Source: Emcibacter sp. (GTDB lineage Bacteria > Pseudomonadota > Alphaproteobacteria > Sphingomonadales > Emcibacteraceae). Taken from it: 40,176 bases of DNA. The DNA lies in NCBI GenBank assembly GCA_026982375.1, contig JALSHF010000215.1, positions 1-40,176 of the forward strand, read 5' to 3'. A program made the position numbers and the translations under genes. Positions 1 to 8,511 of the stretch are shown here, one piece after another; the first letter of the stretch is position 1, and the number at the start of each line of letters is the position of its first letter. The notes under the pieces were generated by a model. It was not told the DNA's origin. It did not search any database and saw only the letters and a list, made by a program, of their open reading frames with translations.

Positions 1-1
1 T

Positions 2-136
2 ATATCACTGGGTGATGCGCTGGATGTGGAATTTAGCGATGGCCACAGGGGGGTTGTCGCCACGGGCGGGCCAAGCAAACCCAAAAAAACACCAAAGCCA
101 AAAAGCCATGACAATCGGCAGGGGTCATTATTATGA
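2..136 (+). CDS. xseA: Exodeoxyribonuclease VII large subunit, C-terminal end (partial)
   Basis: Only the last 44 codons are present; the gene enters from the left edge. The reading frame starting at base 2 gives a tail beginning ISLGDALDVEFSDGH, then a Lys/Pro-rich stretch, and ends in GSLL. This matches the end of alphaproteobacterial XseA, where a late beta segment (GDxLDVxFxDG) is followed by a basic linker and a terminal QGSLL-type sequence. XseA with XseB forms exonuclease VII, which degrades single-stranded DNA to oligonucleotides. The TGA stop (134-136) overlaps the ATG of the next gene (133-135), so the two are probably translationally coupled. The identification rests on a short tail and is therefore moderate. 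Confidence 0.7.
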   Translation: MSLGDALDVEFSDGHRGVVATGGPSKPKKTPKPKSHDNRQGSLL

Positions 137-978
137 AATTTTTGATGAGTTGTCTTTTATGGTTCAGCCTGATGGTCGCTTTGCCGGCCCAAACCATGGC
201 GCAAAATATCCAGACCATGGCGCAAAATATATTGGGCCTGCCTGATGAATTGACCCAAGGCGGTTTTTATGTGGGAAAAGTTGCCCCGGACAGCGAAGTC
301 TGGTTTGAGGGCCGAAAACTAAGGCTCTCTCCAGAAGGTCATTTTGTTGTCGGAATGAATTGGCAGCAGGGGGTCATGGCGACATTTAAATTGATTGATG
401 CCGCCGGGCAAACCCGCCATCAAAGGCTTGGTGTTAAAAAGCAAAAATATGATGTGAGCCATATTGACGGGCTGCCGCCGAAGATGGTCACGCCGCCCAA
501 GCAAGTTTTGGCAAGAATTGCGCAGGATTCAGCCCGCGTTAAAAAAGCCCGCAAGACCGACAGTGACCGGCAGGAATTTCGCGGGGCCTTTATCTGGCCT
601 GTGCGGGGCCGGATCAGTGGTCATTTCGGCAACCACCGTATTTTGAACGGCACCCCCAAAAGCCCCCACGGCGGCATGGATATCGCCGCCCCCAAAGGCA
701 CAAAGATTATCGCCCCGCTCGGCGGCAGGGTGACCATGGTTTCTGACCTTTATTATACCGGCAATAGCGTGATCATTGATCACGGGCTTGGGGTCAATAC
801 GGTTTTCGCCCATATGGACAGCGTTACCGTGAATATGGGGCAGGTGATTAAGCAAGGGGATCAGATCGGCACCGTCGGCGCCACCGGCCGCGCCACCGGC
901 CCTCATCTGCACTGGGGCCTGAACTGGTACAATGAACGCCTAAATCCCGCGTTGGTGCTGGATCATGGCAATGAGTAA
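133..978 (+). CDS. M23-family murein metallopeptidase (LytM domain), exported
   Basis: A 281-residue protein with an N-terminal signal peptide (hydrophobic residues 4-18) and a C-terminal peptidase M23/LytM domain at about residues 155-275. The zinc-site motifs are visible: HGGMD (the HxxxD motif) and GPHLHWGL (the HxH motif), plus the typical core GxRVTMVSDLYYTGNSVIID. The family cleaves peptide crosslinks in peptidoglycan or, when degenerate, activates amidases. Here the catalytic residues look intact, so an active periplasmic endopeptidase is inferred. The middle region (about 60-150) is a small beta domain often seen ahead of M23. The start overlaps the xseA stop by ATGA, which fixes the start. 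A 21-bp tandem duplication at 193-230 repeats the signal-peptide cleavage region (TMAQNI twice). Confidence 0.9.
   Translation: MKFLMSCLLWFSLMVALPAQTMAQNIQTMAQNILGLPDELTQGGFYVGKVAPDSEVWFEGRKLRLSPEGHFVVGMNWQQGVMATFKLIDAAGQTRHQRLGVKKQKYDVSHIDGLPPKMVTPPKQVLARIAQDSARVKKARKTDSDRQEFRGAFIWPVRGRISGHFGNHRILNGTPKSPHGGMDIAAPKGTKIIAPLGGRVTMVSDLYYTGNSVIIDHGLGVNTVFAHMDSVTVNMGQVIKQGDQIGTVGATGRATGPHLHWGLNWYNERLNPALVLDHGNE
193..230 (+). repeat. 21-bp tandem duplication in the M23 signal-peptide region
   Basis: The unit starting at 193 (ACCATGGCGCAAAATATCCAG) is followed at 214-230 by 17 identical bases. It is in frame and adds seven residues, giving TMAQNIQ followed by TMAQNIL around the predicted signal peptidase site. 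The second copy diverges after ATAT. Confidence 0.85.
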
Positions 979-1052
979 TTTAACAGTTTTTAAAATTTTA
1001 ATAGGATATGATCATGGGTAAATAGCAGGCCTTAGACTATTTGGCGGAAAAT

Positions 1053-1427
1053 TTAAATCAAAAAGCGTTTAAATTCCCTCAGGGCGTAATAGATGATGCC
1101 GATGACAAGGATAAACTCAATGATCGCCCGAGGCCAATAGCCCAGAGTGCTGATGGTGATATAGGTTATGGTGCCGCTCAGTATGAGTATGGCAAGATAG
1201 ATGAGCCCGCCTGACTTTTCTTTCTTTTGCAGGGTCGTGATCCATTGACCACGCGGCGACGCCCGCCAGAGGCGCAGGCCAATATACAGCGCGAGCGCAA
1301 AAGTGATAAATTGCGACCCGATATATTTAAACTGGGCGGGCAGGGGCCAGAATATAACCGATATAAGAATGATCGCCGCCACTATTATGGCTGGTTTCTT
1401 ATAGGCGTGTATTTTCATCATGGACAT
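1053..1427 (-). CDS. Hypothetical four-helix membrane protein
   Basis: A 124-residue protein that I do not recognise. It has about four hydrophobic helices (roughly residues 12-30, 36-53, 75-95 and 98-118). A polar, basic loop between helices 2 and 3 contains RASPRGQW and QKKEKSGG. The start is the ATG at 1427, preceded by AAGGA with an 8-nt spacer; a second ATG lies two codons inside. It stands alone on the minus strand between the M23 peptidase and the TorF-like gene, both on the plus strand. Base composition is like its neighbours. It is probably an inner-membrane protein, and no function can be proposed. Confidence 0.65.
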   Translation of the reverse strand: MSMMKIHAYKKPAIIVAAIILISVIFWPLPAQFKYIGSQFITFALALYIGLRLWRASPRGQWITTLQKKEKSGGLIYLAILILSGTITYITISTLGYWPRAIIEFILVIGIIYYALREFKRFLI

Positions 1428-1591
1428 CCAAAATATCCTTTTTCATAATGCAAATCCTAGGGCCAAAAGGAACAGGGGTAAAGTTTTTTGCGATGAAATG
1501 ACATGAATTATGGGTAATATGGTGACATGGCCCCTATGGCGATATGTCTTTCTTCTTGCCTGAAATATGAGCGGGCATTGATTGGGTTGCT

Positions 1592-1612
1592 GAATATTAT
1601 GGCATAATATTC
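1592..1612. promoter_or_regulatory. Perfect inverted repeat, possible operator
   Basis: The arms GAATATTAT and ATAATATTC are exact reverse complements separated by GGC. It lies about 95 bases upstream of the -35 element of the TorF-like gene and about 165 bases upstream of the minus-strand membrane gene. There is no T-tract, so it is not an intrinsic terminator. The bound factor, if any, is unknown. Confidence 0.35.
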
Positions 1613-1705
1613 TTGTGTCACATTTAGGACAAATTGCGTATTTAATATCTTCTTTTGTATTTAAATGCCAATAATGTATTATTTTACATGGGTTTAGCGA
1701 CTGGC

Positions 1706-1735
1706 TTGGCAAGATGGCATTATGTTGAATATAAA
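1706..1735 (+). promoter_or_regulatory. Sigma70-like promoter of the TorF-like gene
   Basis: TTGGCA at 1706-1711 and TATAAA at 1730-1735 are separated by 18 bases. This would start transcription near 1742 and leave a leader of about 65 bases before the GTG start. Inferred from consensus only. Confidence 0.5.
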
Positions 1736-1807
1736 TTGGCATGATTATTGAAAAGAAGTGATCAGGCAGAAAAATTTTGCCCTGAATCAAAAATTAAGGA
1801 GAGAGAC

Positions 1808-2506
1808 GTGTTCACACGAACAAAGGCATTATTCACCACAGTATTATTTGCAGGAACCTTAAGCGCAGCCCTGCCGGCACAAGCCGAAGAAACAGGATTT
1901 CTTGGCGGCGAATTAAGTGCCAATATTGCCATACTGAATGATTATCGTTTTCGCGGTGTATCATTGAATGGCGGGGATTACGCCCTGCAAGGCGGCATTG
2001 ACTGGAGCCATGAAAGCGGTTTTTATGTTGGCACATGGGCGTCCAATATTTCAGATTTTAACGGTTCTACCATGGAAACGGATTATTATGCGGGCTATGC
2101 CGGTGAAGTGAATGGTATGAGCTATGATGTGGGCGGGGTGCTTTATGCTTATCCGGGCGGCACCAATACTGATTACTTTGAGGTTTATGGTTCTGTTGGT
2201 ATGGATCTTGGGTTTGCGGCGGTGACGCTTGGCAGTAATTATGCCTTTAGCAGCGACAATCTGGCCAATGAAGATAACCTATATATCTATACCAAAGGCG
2301 ATATCGTTATTCCCGATACCCAATTATCGCTCAACCTGCATTTGGGCTATGAAAACGGGGCCTTTGCCAATAAAAAATGGGACTGGATTGTGGGCGCATC
2401 CTATAATTTCCAGGGACTTGACCTTGGTATATCCTATATCGACACGAATATTGTCGGAGAAGCTTCTGATGCAACTGTTGTTTTTAGTGTCGGCGTCAGT
2501 TTCTAG
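1808..2506 (+). CDS. TorF-family (Gcw_chp, TIGR02001) outer membrane protein
   Basis: A 232-residue protein with a signal peptide ending near ALPAQAEE and a beta-barrel-like remainder of alternating aromatic and small residues. The sequence after the signal (LSANIAILNDYRFRGVSLNGGD, then HESGFYVGTWASN) closely fits the TorF / CHP02001 family of putative porins, whose hallmark is SDYxFRGxS near the N-terminus. Family members are exported outer membrane proteins of unknown substrate. The frame is open further upstream from 1748, but the GTG at 1808 is the better start. It has AAGGAG six bases ahead, and the signal peptide begins right after it (FTRTKALFTTVLFAG). A promoter lies at 1706-1735 and a strong terminator follows at 2524-2558, so it is probably monocistronic. 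Confidence 0.88.
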   Translation: MFTRTKALFTTVLFAGTLSAALPAQAEETGFLGGELSANIAILNDYRFRGVSLNGGDYALQGGIDWSHESGFYVGTWASNISDFNGSTMETDYYAGYAGEVNGMSYDVGGVLYAYPGGTNTDYFEVYGSVGMDLGFAAVTLGSNYAFSSDNLANEDNLYIYTKGDIVIPDTQLSLNLHLGYENGAFANKKWDWIVGASYNFQGLDLGISYIDTNIVGEASDATVVFSVGVSF

Positions 2507-2523
2507 CTTTTAAGGACAGTATG

Positions 2524-2558
2524 AAAAAAGCCGGCTGAATATTTCGCCGGCTTTTTTT
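2524..2558 (+). terminator. Rho-independent terminator after the TorF-like gene
   Basis: A perfect 12-bp stem, AAAAAAGCCGGC paired with GCCGGCTTTTTT, with a 10-nt loop, running into seven T residues. Because the stem is flanked by A and T tracts on both sides, it can also end minus-strand transcription leaving pmbA. Confidence 0.9.
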
Positions 2559-2562
2559 ATCT

Positions 2563-2606
2563 ATTTTACTCTCATTTTATTCTCATTTTACTCTCATTTT
2601 ATTCTC
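2563..2606. repeat. 22-bp perfect tandem duplication across the pmbA stop codon
   Basis: The unit ATTTTACTCTCATTTTATTCTC occurs exactly twice (2563-2584 and 2585-2606). Each copy is made of two 11-bp subunits that differ at one base. The pmbA stop codon (2599-2601 on the minus strand) lies inside the second copy. Confidence 0.9.
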
Positions 2607-3963
2607 CGGCGATCATCATGCCATCAATACGCAGGGTCGGGGCGTCGGTGCCATATTTAATCACCAGATCATTGGCGGCGGTCATATTCAGGAACATATC
2701 CTTTAAATTGCCGGCAATGGTCACTTCATTGACAGGGTAAGTAATCTTGCCATCTTCAATCCAGAAGCCACCGGCCCCCCGGCTGTAATCACCGGTAATG
2801 CCATTGACCCCCATGCCAATCAGGTCCGTGATATAAAAGCCCGATTTTATATCCTGCATTAATTCTTCGGGGCTTAAAATGCCGGGGGACATATAAAGAT
2901 TTGTTGATGAGGGGGACGGCGGTGATGACGTGCCGCGGCTTGCCCGGCCATTTGCGGTCAGGCCCAGTTGCCGCGCGCTGGCACTATCCAATGTCCAGCA
3001 TTTTAAGACACCATCTGTGACAATATCCAGCCTGTCGTTGCGGCAGCCTTCGCCGTCAAAAGGTTTCGAGGATGGCCCGCGCATCATATGAGGCTCGTCA
3101 ATGATCGAAATGCCATTTTTGAAAATTTGGGTTTCCATACTGTCTTTCAGGAAACTGGTGCCGCGCGCGATGCCCTGTCCATTGATGGCACCGGCCAGAT
3201 GGCCCAAAAGACTGCGCGATACTCTGGGGTCAAATATCACAGGCACATTACAGGTTTTGGCTTTGCGCGGGCCGAGACGGCGCAGGGCTTTTTCCGCTGC
3301 TTCCTGGCCGATTTCTATGGGCGCCCTTAAGTCGGCGAAATGTCGTTTCGACGAATAGGCATAGTCCCGTTCCATGGTATCATCCTTGCCGGCGATGACC
3401 GATATGCTTAAAGAGAAATGGCTGGATGGGTAACTGCCGGCAAAGCCATTGCTGTTGGCGGTGGCGATGAGGCCTTTGCTGAATGCCGCGCTCGCTCCTT
3501 CTGAATTGGTGATGCCGCTTGTTCCCAGCGCAACATCCTCGATGACGCTTGCCAGCATTTTTAATTCATCGGCGGATTTTTCAGTTTTGTCATACAGGTC
3601 AAGATCAGGTCTATCAGCCGGCTTTATGGCCAAAAGATCGGGGTCGGCAAGGCCGGCATAGGGGTCTTCCGGCGCATTTTTTGCCATGTCAACAGCCCGC
3701 TCGATCAACTGGTCAAAGATATGATTGCCAATATCACTTGACGAGACGATCGCCTGTTTCTGCCCCACCAGAACCCGCAGGCCAAGGTCGGTTGATTCGG
3801 CCCGTTCCACATCCTCGAGCTTGCCAAGCCGCCAGGAGACGGATTCAGACTGGCCCGAATAAATCACCGCATCACAGGCATCCGCGCCGGCCTTTTGCGC
3901 GGCTTTCATCAGATAATCAAGCTTTTCAAGATACTGTTCAGACAGGTCTTTGTAATCAGTCAT
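2599..3963 (-). CDS. pmbA: TldD/PmbA-family metalloprotease
   Basis: A 454-residue protein of the TldD/PmbA (peptidase U62) family, of the usual length (about 450). The N-terminal region ([20 protein letters not shown], then [19 protein letters not shown]) and the C-terminal [21 protein letters not shown] are characteristic. In other bacteria PmbA/TldE pairs with TldD in a heterodimeric protease that matures peptides such as microcin B17 and degrades CcdA. PmbA is the subunit lacking the HExxxH zinc site, and I see no such motif here. No tldD is present in the window. The start overlaps the end of the upstream ubiD by 8 bases, so the two are co-transcribed and coupled. The stop lies in a 22-bp tandem duplication. 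Confidence 0.93.
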   Translation of the reverse strand: MTDYKDLSEQYLEKLDYLMKAAQKAGADACDAVIYSGQSESVSWRLGKLEDVERAESTDLGLRVLVGQKQAIVSSSDIGNHIFDQLIERAVDMAKNAPEDPYAGLADPDLLAIKPADRPDLDLYDKTEKSADELKMLASVIEDVALGTSGITNSEGASAAFSKGLIATANSNGFAGSYPSSHFSLSISVIAGKDDTMERDYAYSSKRHFADLRAPIEIGQEAAEKALRRLGPRKAKTCNVPVIFDPRVSRSLLGHLAGAINGQGIARGTSFLKDSMETQIFKNGISIIDEPHMMRGPSSKPFDGEGCRNDRLDIVTDGVLKCWTLDSASARQLGLTANGRASRGTSSPPSPSSTNLYMSPGILSPEELMQDIKSGFYITDLIGMGVNGITGDYSRGAGGFWIEDGKITYPVNEVTIAGNLKDMFLNMTAANDLVIKYGTDAPTLRIDGMMIAGE

Positions 3964-5479
3964 TTTCGCTCATTTTCCATATGGGTTTGCCCGAGGTTGG
4001 CAGATTAAGATTTTGCCATTTTTCCGTGACGCGGTCGATGATCTCTTGATCCATGGCGATTTCCTCTCCCCATTCCCGATTGCTTTCTCCGGGGAATTTA
4101 TTGGTGGCATCCAGGCCGATTTTGCCGCCAAGGCCCGAGACAGGTGAGGCAAAATCCAGATAATCTATGGGGGTATTTTCAACCAGAGTGGTGTCCCTGA
4201 CCGGGTCCATGCGGGTTGACATGGCCCACATGACATCCTTCCAGTCACGGCAGTTGATATCGTCGTCAACCACGATGATAAATTTTGTATACATAAATTG
4301 CCTGAGATATGACCATGTGCCCATCATGATGCGTTTGGCATGGCCGGCATAGGCTTTTTTGATGGAAATCACTGCGATTCGGTAAGAACATCCTTCCGGC
4401 GGTAACCAGAAATCAATAATTTCCGGAAATTGTTGTTGCAGAAGCGGAATGAAAACTTCATTGAGAGCCTCGCCCAATATTGACGGCTCGTCCGGCGGCC
4501 TTCCGGTATAGGTCGACAGGTAAATGGGGTCTTTGCGCATGGTGATGGCCGAGAGGGTGAAAACAGGGAATTGTTCGACACTATTGTAATATCCCGTGTG
4601 ATCGCCGTAGGGGCCTTCGTCCCGATAATCATCCAGTGACACATGGCCTTCAAGCACAATTTCAGCCGTCGCGGGGACTTTCAGAGGGATTGTCTTGCAG
4701 GCGACAAGTTCGGTTTTTTTGCCGCGCATCAATCCGGCGAACTGATATTCGGACAGGGTGTCCGGCACGGGCGTGACCGCCCCCAATATTGTTGCGGGGT
4801 CCGCGCCAAGCACAACGGCAACGGGCAATGGCTCTGATTTTTTTTCTTTCCAGCGGCGCAGATGCTGCGCCCCGCCCCGGTGCTTTAACCAGCGCATCAA
4901 GGTTTGCGTCTTGTTGAGAACCTGCATGCGGTAAATGCCAAGATTAAAATCATCTTCGCGGGAATTGCTCGGCCCTTTGGTCACCACAAGGGGCCATGTT
5001 ATCAAGGGCGCGGGCTCCCCCGGCCAGCAACCCTGAATGGGCAGCCGGCTTAAGTCAATGTCATCACCCGTCAGGATAATGTCATGAACGGGGGCTTTTT
5101 TAACGGTTTTGGGTTTGGCATTCATGGCCTGTTTTAAGATAGGCAACATTTTAAGGGCATCTTTAAAGCCGCTTGGGGGTTCGGGCTGGCGCAGGAAAGC
5201 CATCGTCTCGCCGAGTGCCCTTAATTCGGACGGTTGCCTGTTCATGCCCCATGCAACCCGCTCGACCGTGCCAAAAAGATTGACCAGAACGGGCATGTCG
5301 CTTTTGCTGCCATCGGCCTTTATGACATTCTCAAACAGGATTGCCGGCCCGCCCTCGGCGAGGACGCGGGTTTGAATTTCGGTCATTTCCAGTTCGGTGC
5401 TGACCTCTTGCGTCACGCGAACCAAACGACCTTCTTTTTCCAGATGGGCAATGAAATCCCTGAGTGATGAATAAGACAT
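3956..5479 (-). CDS. ubiD: UbiD-family decarboxylase (3-octaprenyl-4-hydroxybenzoate decarboxylase)
   Basis: A 507-residue UbiD-family protein. It begins [21 protein letters not shown], typical of the family, and contains the conserved core around [29 protein letters not shown] and [11 protein letters not shown]. UbiD uses prenylated FMN made by UbiX to remove the carboxylate from prenylated 4-hydroxybenzoate in ubiquinone synthesis. The presence of ubiA about 3 kb upstream on the same strand supports that role over other aromatic-acid UbiD substrates. No ubiX is seen here. The gene overlaps pmbA by 8 bases. The upstream ppa ends with its own terminator, so ubiD probably has its own promoter in 5480-5546, though none is clear. 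Confidence 0.93.
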   Translation of the reverse strand: MSYSSLRDFIAHLEKEGRLVRVTQEVSTELEMTEIQTRVLAEGGPAILFENVIKADGSKSDMPVLVNLFGTVERVAWGMNRQPSELRALGETMAFLRQPEPPSGFKDALKMLPILKQAMNAKPKTVKKAPVHDIILTGDDIDLSRLPIQGCWPGEPAPLITWPLVVTKGPSNSREDDFNLGIYRMQVLNKTQTLMRWLKHRGGAQHLRRWKEKKSEPLPVAVVLGADPATILGAVTPVPDTLSEYQFAGLMRGKKTELVACKTIPLKVPATAEIVLEGHVSLDDYRDEGPYGDHTGYYNSVEQFPVFTLSAITMRKDPIYLSTYTGRPPDEPSILGEALNEVFIPLLQQQFPEIIDFWLPPEGCSYRIAVISIKKAYAGHAKRIMMGTWSYLRQFMYTKFIIVVDDDINCRDWKDVMWAMSTRMDPVRDTTLVENTPIDYLDFASPVSGLGGKIGLDATNKFPGESNREWGEEIAMDQEIIDRVTEKWQNLNLPTSGKPIWKMSEND

Positions 5480-5546
5480 AAAATTGTTATAGGGGAAATG
5501 GCATTACGGGAAAAGGGCTTTTGTTTCTTCTGGTAAACTAATGATC

Positions 5547-5580
5547 AAAAAAAGGCCCTCATGGTGATGAGAGCCTTTTT
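5547..5580 (-). terminator. Rho-independent terminator after ppa
   Basis: On the minus strand AAAAAGGCTCTCAT pairs with ATGAGGGCCTTTTTTT across a short CACC loop, with one mismatch/bulge, and ends in a T-run. It lies directly downstream of the ppa stop and separates ppa from ubiD. Confidence 0.8.
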
Positions 5581-5596
5581 ATTCATGACCGGAAGG

Positions 5597-6142
5597 TCAG
5601 TCTTCCTCAGGCGTATTCTTAGCCCGCTCGATGCCTTCAAGAATTTTTTGTTTGGCGACGTCGGGGCCGTGCCATCCGGAAATTTTGACCCATTTGTCTT
5701 TTTCCAGATCCTTGTAATGGGTAAAGAAATGTTCAATCTGGCGAAGCAGAATTTCCGGCAGATCCGTATAGGTGTGAATATCTTTGTAGGTGGGATCTGT
5801 TTTCAGGTCGGGAACTGCCAGAATTTTTTCATCGCCGCCGGCTTCATCTTCCATTAACAGAACGCCGATGGGCCGCGCGCGGATCACGCATCCCGGGACA
5901 AGGGACGCGCCGACAACAACCATCACATCGCAGGGGTCGCCGTCCTCGGACAGGGTATGGGGCATGTAACCATAATTTGTGGGATAACGCATGGGCGTGT
6001 GCAAAATACGGTCAACAAGGATCGCGCCGCTTCGTTTGTGCATTTCGTATTTTACCGGCTCCCCGCCTGAGGGAACTTCGATGATGACATTGATTTCTTC
6101 CGGCGGGTTAAGGCCGGCGTTGATTTTACTGACGAGGGGCAT
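5597..6142 (-). CDS. ppa: Inorganic pyrophosphatase (soluble, family I)
   Basis: A 181-residue soluble family I pyrophosphatase that hydrolyses PPi to two phosphates in the cytoplasm and pulls biosynthetic reactions forward. The family signature [10 protein letters not shown] (metal-binding aspartates) is present. So are [17 protein letters not shown] at the N-terminus, the conserved [14 protein letters not shown], and the C-terminal [16 protein letters not shown]. Length matches the bacterial enzyme. The ATG at 6142 has AGGTGA upstream. It is flanked by terminators (6223-6250 and 5547-5580), so it appears to be a single-gene unit. It sits next to the membrane pyrophosphatase gene hppA, giving two enzymes with the same substrate side by side. 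Confidence 0.96.
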   Translation of the reverse strand: MPLVSKINAGLNPPEEINVIIEVPSGGEPVKYEMHKRSGAILVDRILHTPMRYPTNYGYMPHTLSEDGDPCDVMVVVGASLVPGCVIRARPIGVLLMEDEAGGDEKILAVPDLKTDPTYKDIHTYTDLPEILLRQIEHFFTHYKDLEKDKWVKISGWHGPDVAKQKILEGIERAKNTPEED

Positions 6143-6222
6143 TGGGATTCACCTGTTACATGTTAAATTCTATTGCGCCGCAATATAACTATTATAACCG
6201 TTTTGTCAGTATTTTTTTTAAT

Positions 6223-6250
6223 AAAAAAACCCCGCAGGATGCGGGGTTTT
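6223..6250 (-). terminator. Rho-independent terminator after hppA
   Basis: A 10-bp stem, AAAACCCCGC / GCGGGGTTTT, with loop AGGAT on the plus strand. Read on the minus strand it runs into T residues just after the hppA stop. Confidence 0.9.
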
Positions 6251-6281
6251 AATCATAGAATATGGTCGTTGCCTTAAAAGG

Positions 6282-8375
6282 CTACATGAATTTGGCCACG
6301 ATAGCCACCAGAAGAATCGCCACGATATTGACAATTTTAATGAGCGGGTTAATCGCCGGGCCGGCGGTATCCTTGTAGGGATCGCCAACCGTATCGCCCG
6401 TCACGGCGGCTTTATGGGCATCAGAGCCCTTGCCGCCGTGGTTGCCGTCTTCAATGTATTTCTTGGCATTATCCCAAGCGCCGCCGCCGGATGTCATCGA
6501 AATGGCAAGGAATAATCCGGTAATGATCGTTCCCATGAGCATCGCGCCCAGAGCCTGAAAAGCGGAAACCATGTCACCGCTTACCCAGTATGTGACAAAG
6601 AACAAGGCAAAGGGTGCCACAATAGGCAGCAAGGACGGCAGGATCATTTCCTTAATCGCCGCCTTGGTCAACAGGTCAACCGCTTTGCCATATTCAGGCT
6701 TTGCCGTGCCTTCCATGATGCCTTTGATTTCCCGGAACTGGCGGCGAACCTCGATCACCACACTGGCCGCTGCCCGCCCCACAGCCAACATGGACATGGA
6801 GGCAAACAGATAAGGCAACATACCCCCGATAAACAGGCCGATCACGATGAAGGGATTCTGTAATGAGAAGGTTATATCGCTATATTGCGGCAGATAATGG
6901 GTAATCTCTTCGGTAAAGGCTGCGAAAAGAACCAATGCGGCAAGACCGGCTGATCCAATGGCGTAACCTTTGGTGACCGCCTTGGTTGTATTGCCAACCG
7001 CGTCAAGCTTGTCTGTTGTGATGCGCACATCTTCGGGCAGATTCGCCATTTCGGCGATGCCGCCGGCATTATCTGTTACCGGGCCATAAGCATCAAGGGC
7101 AACAACCATACCGGCCAGTGACAGCATGGCGGTTGCGGCAATGGCAATGCCAAACAAGCCCGCCTGACTGAAAGCGATAAAAATACCGCCGCAGATCACA
7201 ATCACCGGCAGGGCAGCTGATTCCATGGAAATGGCCAGCCCCTGAATGACATTGGTGCCATGGCCTGTTTCAGAGGCCTCTGCGATGACACGCACGGGAC
7301 GATATTCTGTGCTGGTGTAATATTCTGTAATCCAGACCACAAGGGCGGTAACGCCAAGGCCGGTCAGAACGCACCAGAATATACTGAGGGTTGACAATAT
7401 GCCGCCGCCGACCAATTCAATATTATTGAAGAAGTCATATTGTGTCAGCATGCCATATATCAACGCCGCAGAAATAACCGCGCTCCAGATCAGGCCTTTA
7501 TACAAGGCCCCCATGATATTCTCCGAGCCTTTTTTCATTTTGACAAAAAAGGTGCCGGCAATGGATCCAATGATGCTTAACGCGCCGATCATAAGCGGCA
7601 GCAGCATCATTTTTTCAACAGAGCCTGCGGCAAAGGCGCTGGCGGCAATGAGCATGGTGGCGACAATTGTCACCGCATATGTTTCAAACAGATCAGCGGC
7701 CATGCCGGCGCAGTCGCCCACATTATCACCCACATTATCCGCGATGGTCGCCGGATTACGAGGATCATCCTCGGGAATGCCGGCTTCGACCTTACCCACC
7801 ATATCGCCGCCAACATCGGCACCTTTGGTAAAGATACCGCCGCCAAGACGCGCGAATATTGAAATCAGGGACGCCCCGAAACCAAGGCCGATAAGGCCTT
7901 CCAGAGTATGGCGCGCATCCATGCCTGCGTTGATCATATAGATATAATAGACGGCAACACCAAGCAGACCAAGCCCAACCACAAGCATGCCTGTCACGGC
8001 GCCAGAGGTAAAGGCGACATCAAGGGCCTTGTTGATATTTTCAGATGCGGCCTGAGAGGTCCGCACATTTGCCCGAACGGAAACATTCATGCCAATATAT
8101 CCGGCCATGCCGGATAAAATCGCGCCGGCGAGAAAACCGATAGAGACATGGTTGCCCAGCAGGAAATGCAGGGCAATGGCCACAATAATGCCGACGATGC
8201 CGATGGCTTTATATTGACGGTTTAAATAGGCGGCGGCCCCTTCCTGAATGGCGGCCGCAATTTCCTGCATGCGTTCATTGCCGGCATCAAAGGCCATGAC
8301 CCGGCGTGTGGCATATATGCCATAAACAAGTGCGACAAGGCCGCACCCTACGATCATTAAATATATATTCGTCAT
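6282..8375 (-). CDS. hppA: K+-independent proton-translocating membrane pyrophosphatase
   Basis: A 697-residue polytopic protein of the H+-PPase family, which couples PPi hydrolysis to proton export. Signature segments are visible: [13 protein letters not shown] and [12 protein letters not shown] (substrate and Mg binding, about residues 185-235), and the C-terminal [17 protein letters not shown] with [20 protein letters not shown]. About 16 hydrophobic helices can be followed. At the determinant of cation dependence the sequence is GNTTKA, with Lys at about residue 465. Members with Lys here do not need K+, whereas K+-dependent ones carry Ala, so a K+-independent H+ pump is inferred. The frame opens 11 codons earlier, but the ATG at 8375 has GAGGGA at good spacing and begins the usual N-terminal helix. 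Confidence 0.96.
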   Translation of the reverse strand: MTNIYLMIVGCGLVALVYGIYATRRVMAFDAGNERMQEIAAAIQEGAAAYLNRQYKAIGIVGIIVAIALHFLLGNHVSIGFLAGAILSGMAGYIGMNVSVRANVRTSQAASENINKALDVAFTSGAVTGMLVVGLGLLGVAVYYIYMINAGMDARHTLEGLIGLGFGASLISIFARLGGGIFTKGADVGGDMVGKVEAGIPEDDPRNPATIADNVGDNVGDCAGMAADLFETYAVTIVATMLIAASAFAAGSVEKMMLLPLMIGALSIIGSIAGTFFVKMKKGSENIMGALYKGLIWSAVISAALIYGMLTQYDFFNNIELVGGGILSTLSIFWCVLTGLGVTALVVWITEYYTSTEYRPVRVIAEASETGHGTNVIQGLAISMESAALPVIVICGGIFIAFSQAGLFGIAIAATAMLSLAGMVVALDAYGPVTDNAGGIAEMANLPEDVRITTDKLDAVGNTTKAVTKGYAIGSAGLAALVLFAAFTEEITHYLPQYSDITFSLQNPFIVIGLFIGGMLPYLFASMSMLAVGRAAASVVIEVRRQFREIKGIMEGTAKPEYGKAVDLLTKAAIKEMILPSLLPIVAPFALFFVTYWVSGDMVSAFQALGAMLMGTIITGLFLAISMTSGGGAWDNAKKYIEDGNHGGKGSDAHKAAVTGDTVGDPYKDTAGPAINPLIKIVNIVAILLVAIVAKFM

Positions 8376-8511
8376 ACTTCCCTCTATTTTGTCTGTTGAT
8401 TTTACCATTAATCCGCCTTATATGACGGTATTAAATAAACCTCTCCCTGATATTAGTGGCTTTAGACCCTGCACAATTATGTTGCGGAATGCAAGAGGTG
8501 AATCTGCTTTT

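Larger units (their letters stand above)
1428..1807. other. Intergenic region with a palindrome and the TorF promoter
   Basis: About 380 bases without a convincing gene. The region holds the upstream signals of the minus-strand membrane protein near 1430-1445, a perfect 9-bp inverted repeat at 1592-1612, a sigma70-like promoter at 1706-1735 and the ribosome-binding site of the TorF-like gene (AAGGAG at 1796-1801). A 115-codon minus-strand frame spans part of it but lacks coding character. Confidence 0.6.

Noticed and set aside
1443-1790. 115-codon minus-strand frame containing CPKC and further cysteines
   Set aside because: It overlaps the TorF promoter and its leader. It has no ribosome-binding site and a composition unlike a folded protein; the CPKC looks like chance.
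7399-7941. 180-codon plus-strand frame
   Set aside because: Antisense to hppA and rich in Pro, Ala and Ser, as expected for the complement of membrane helices.
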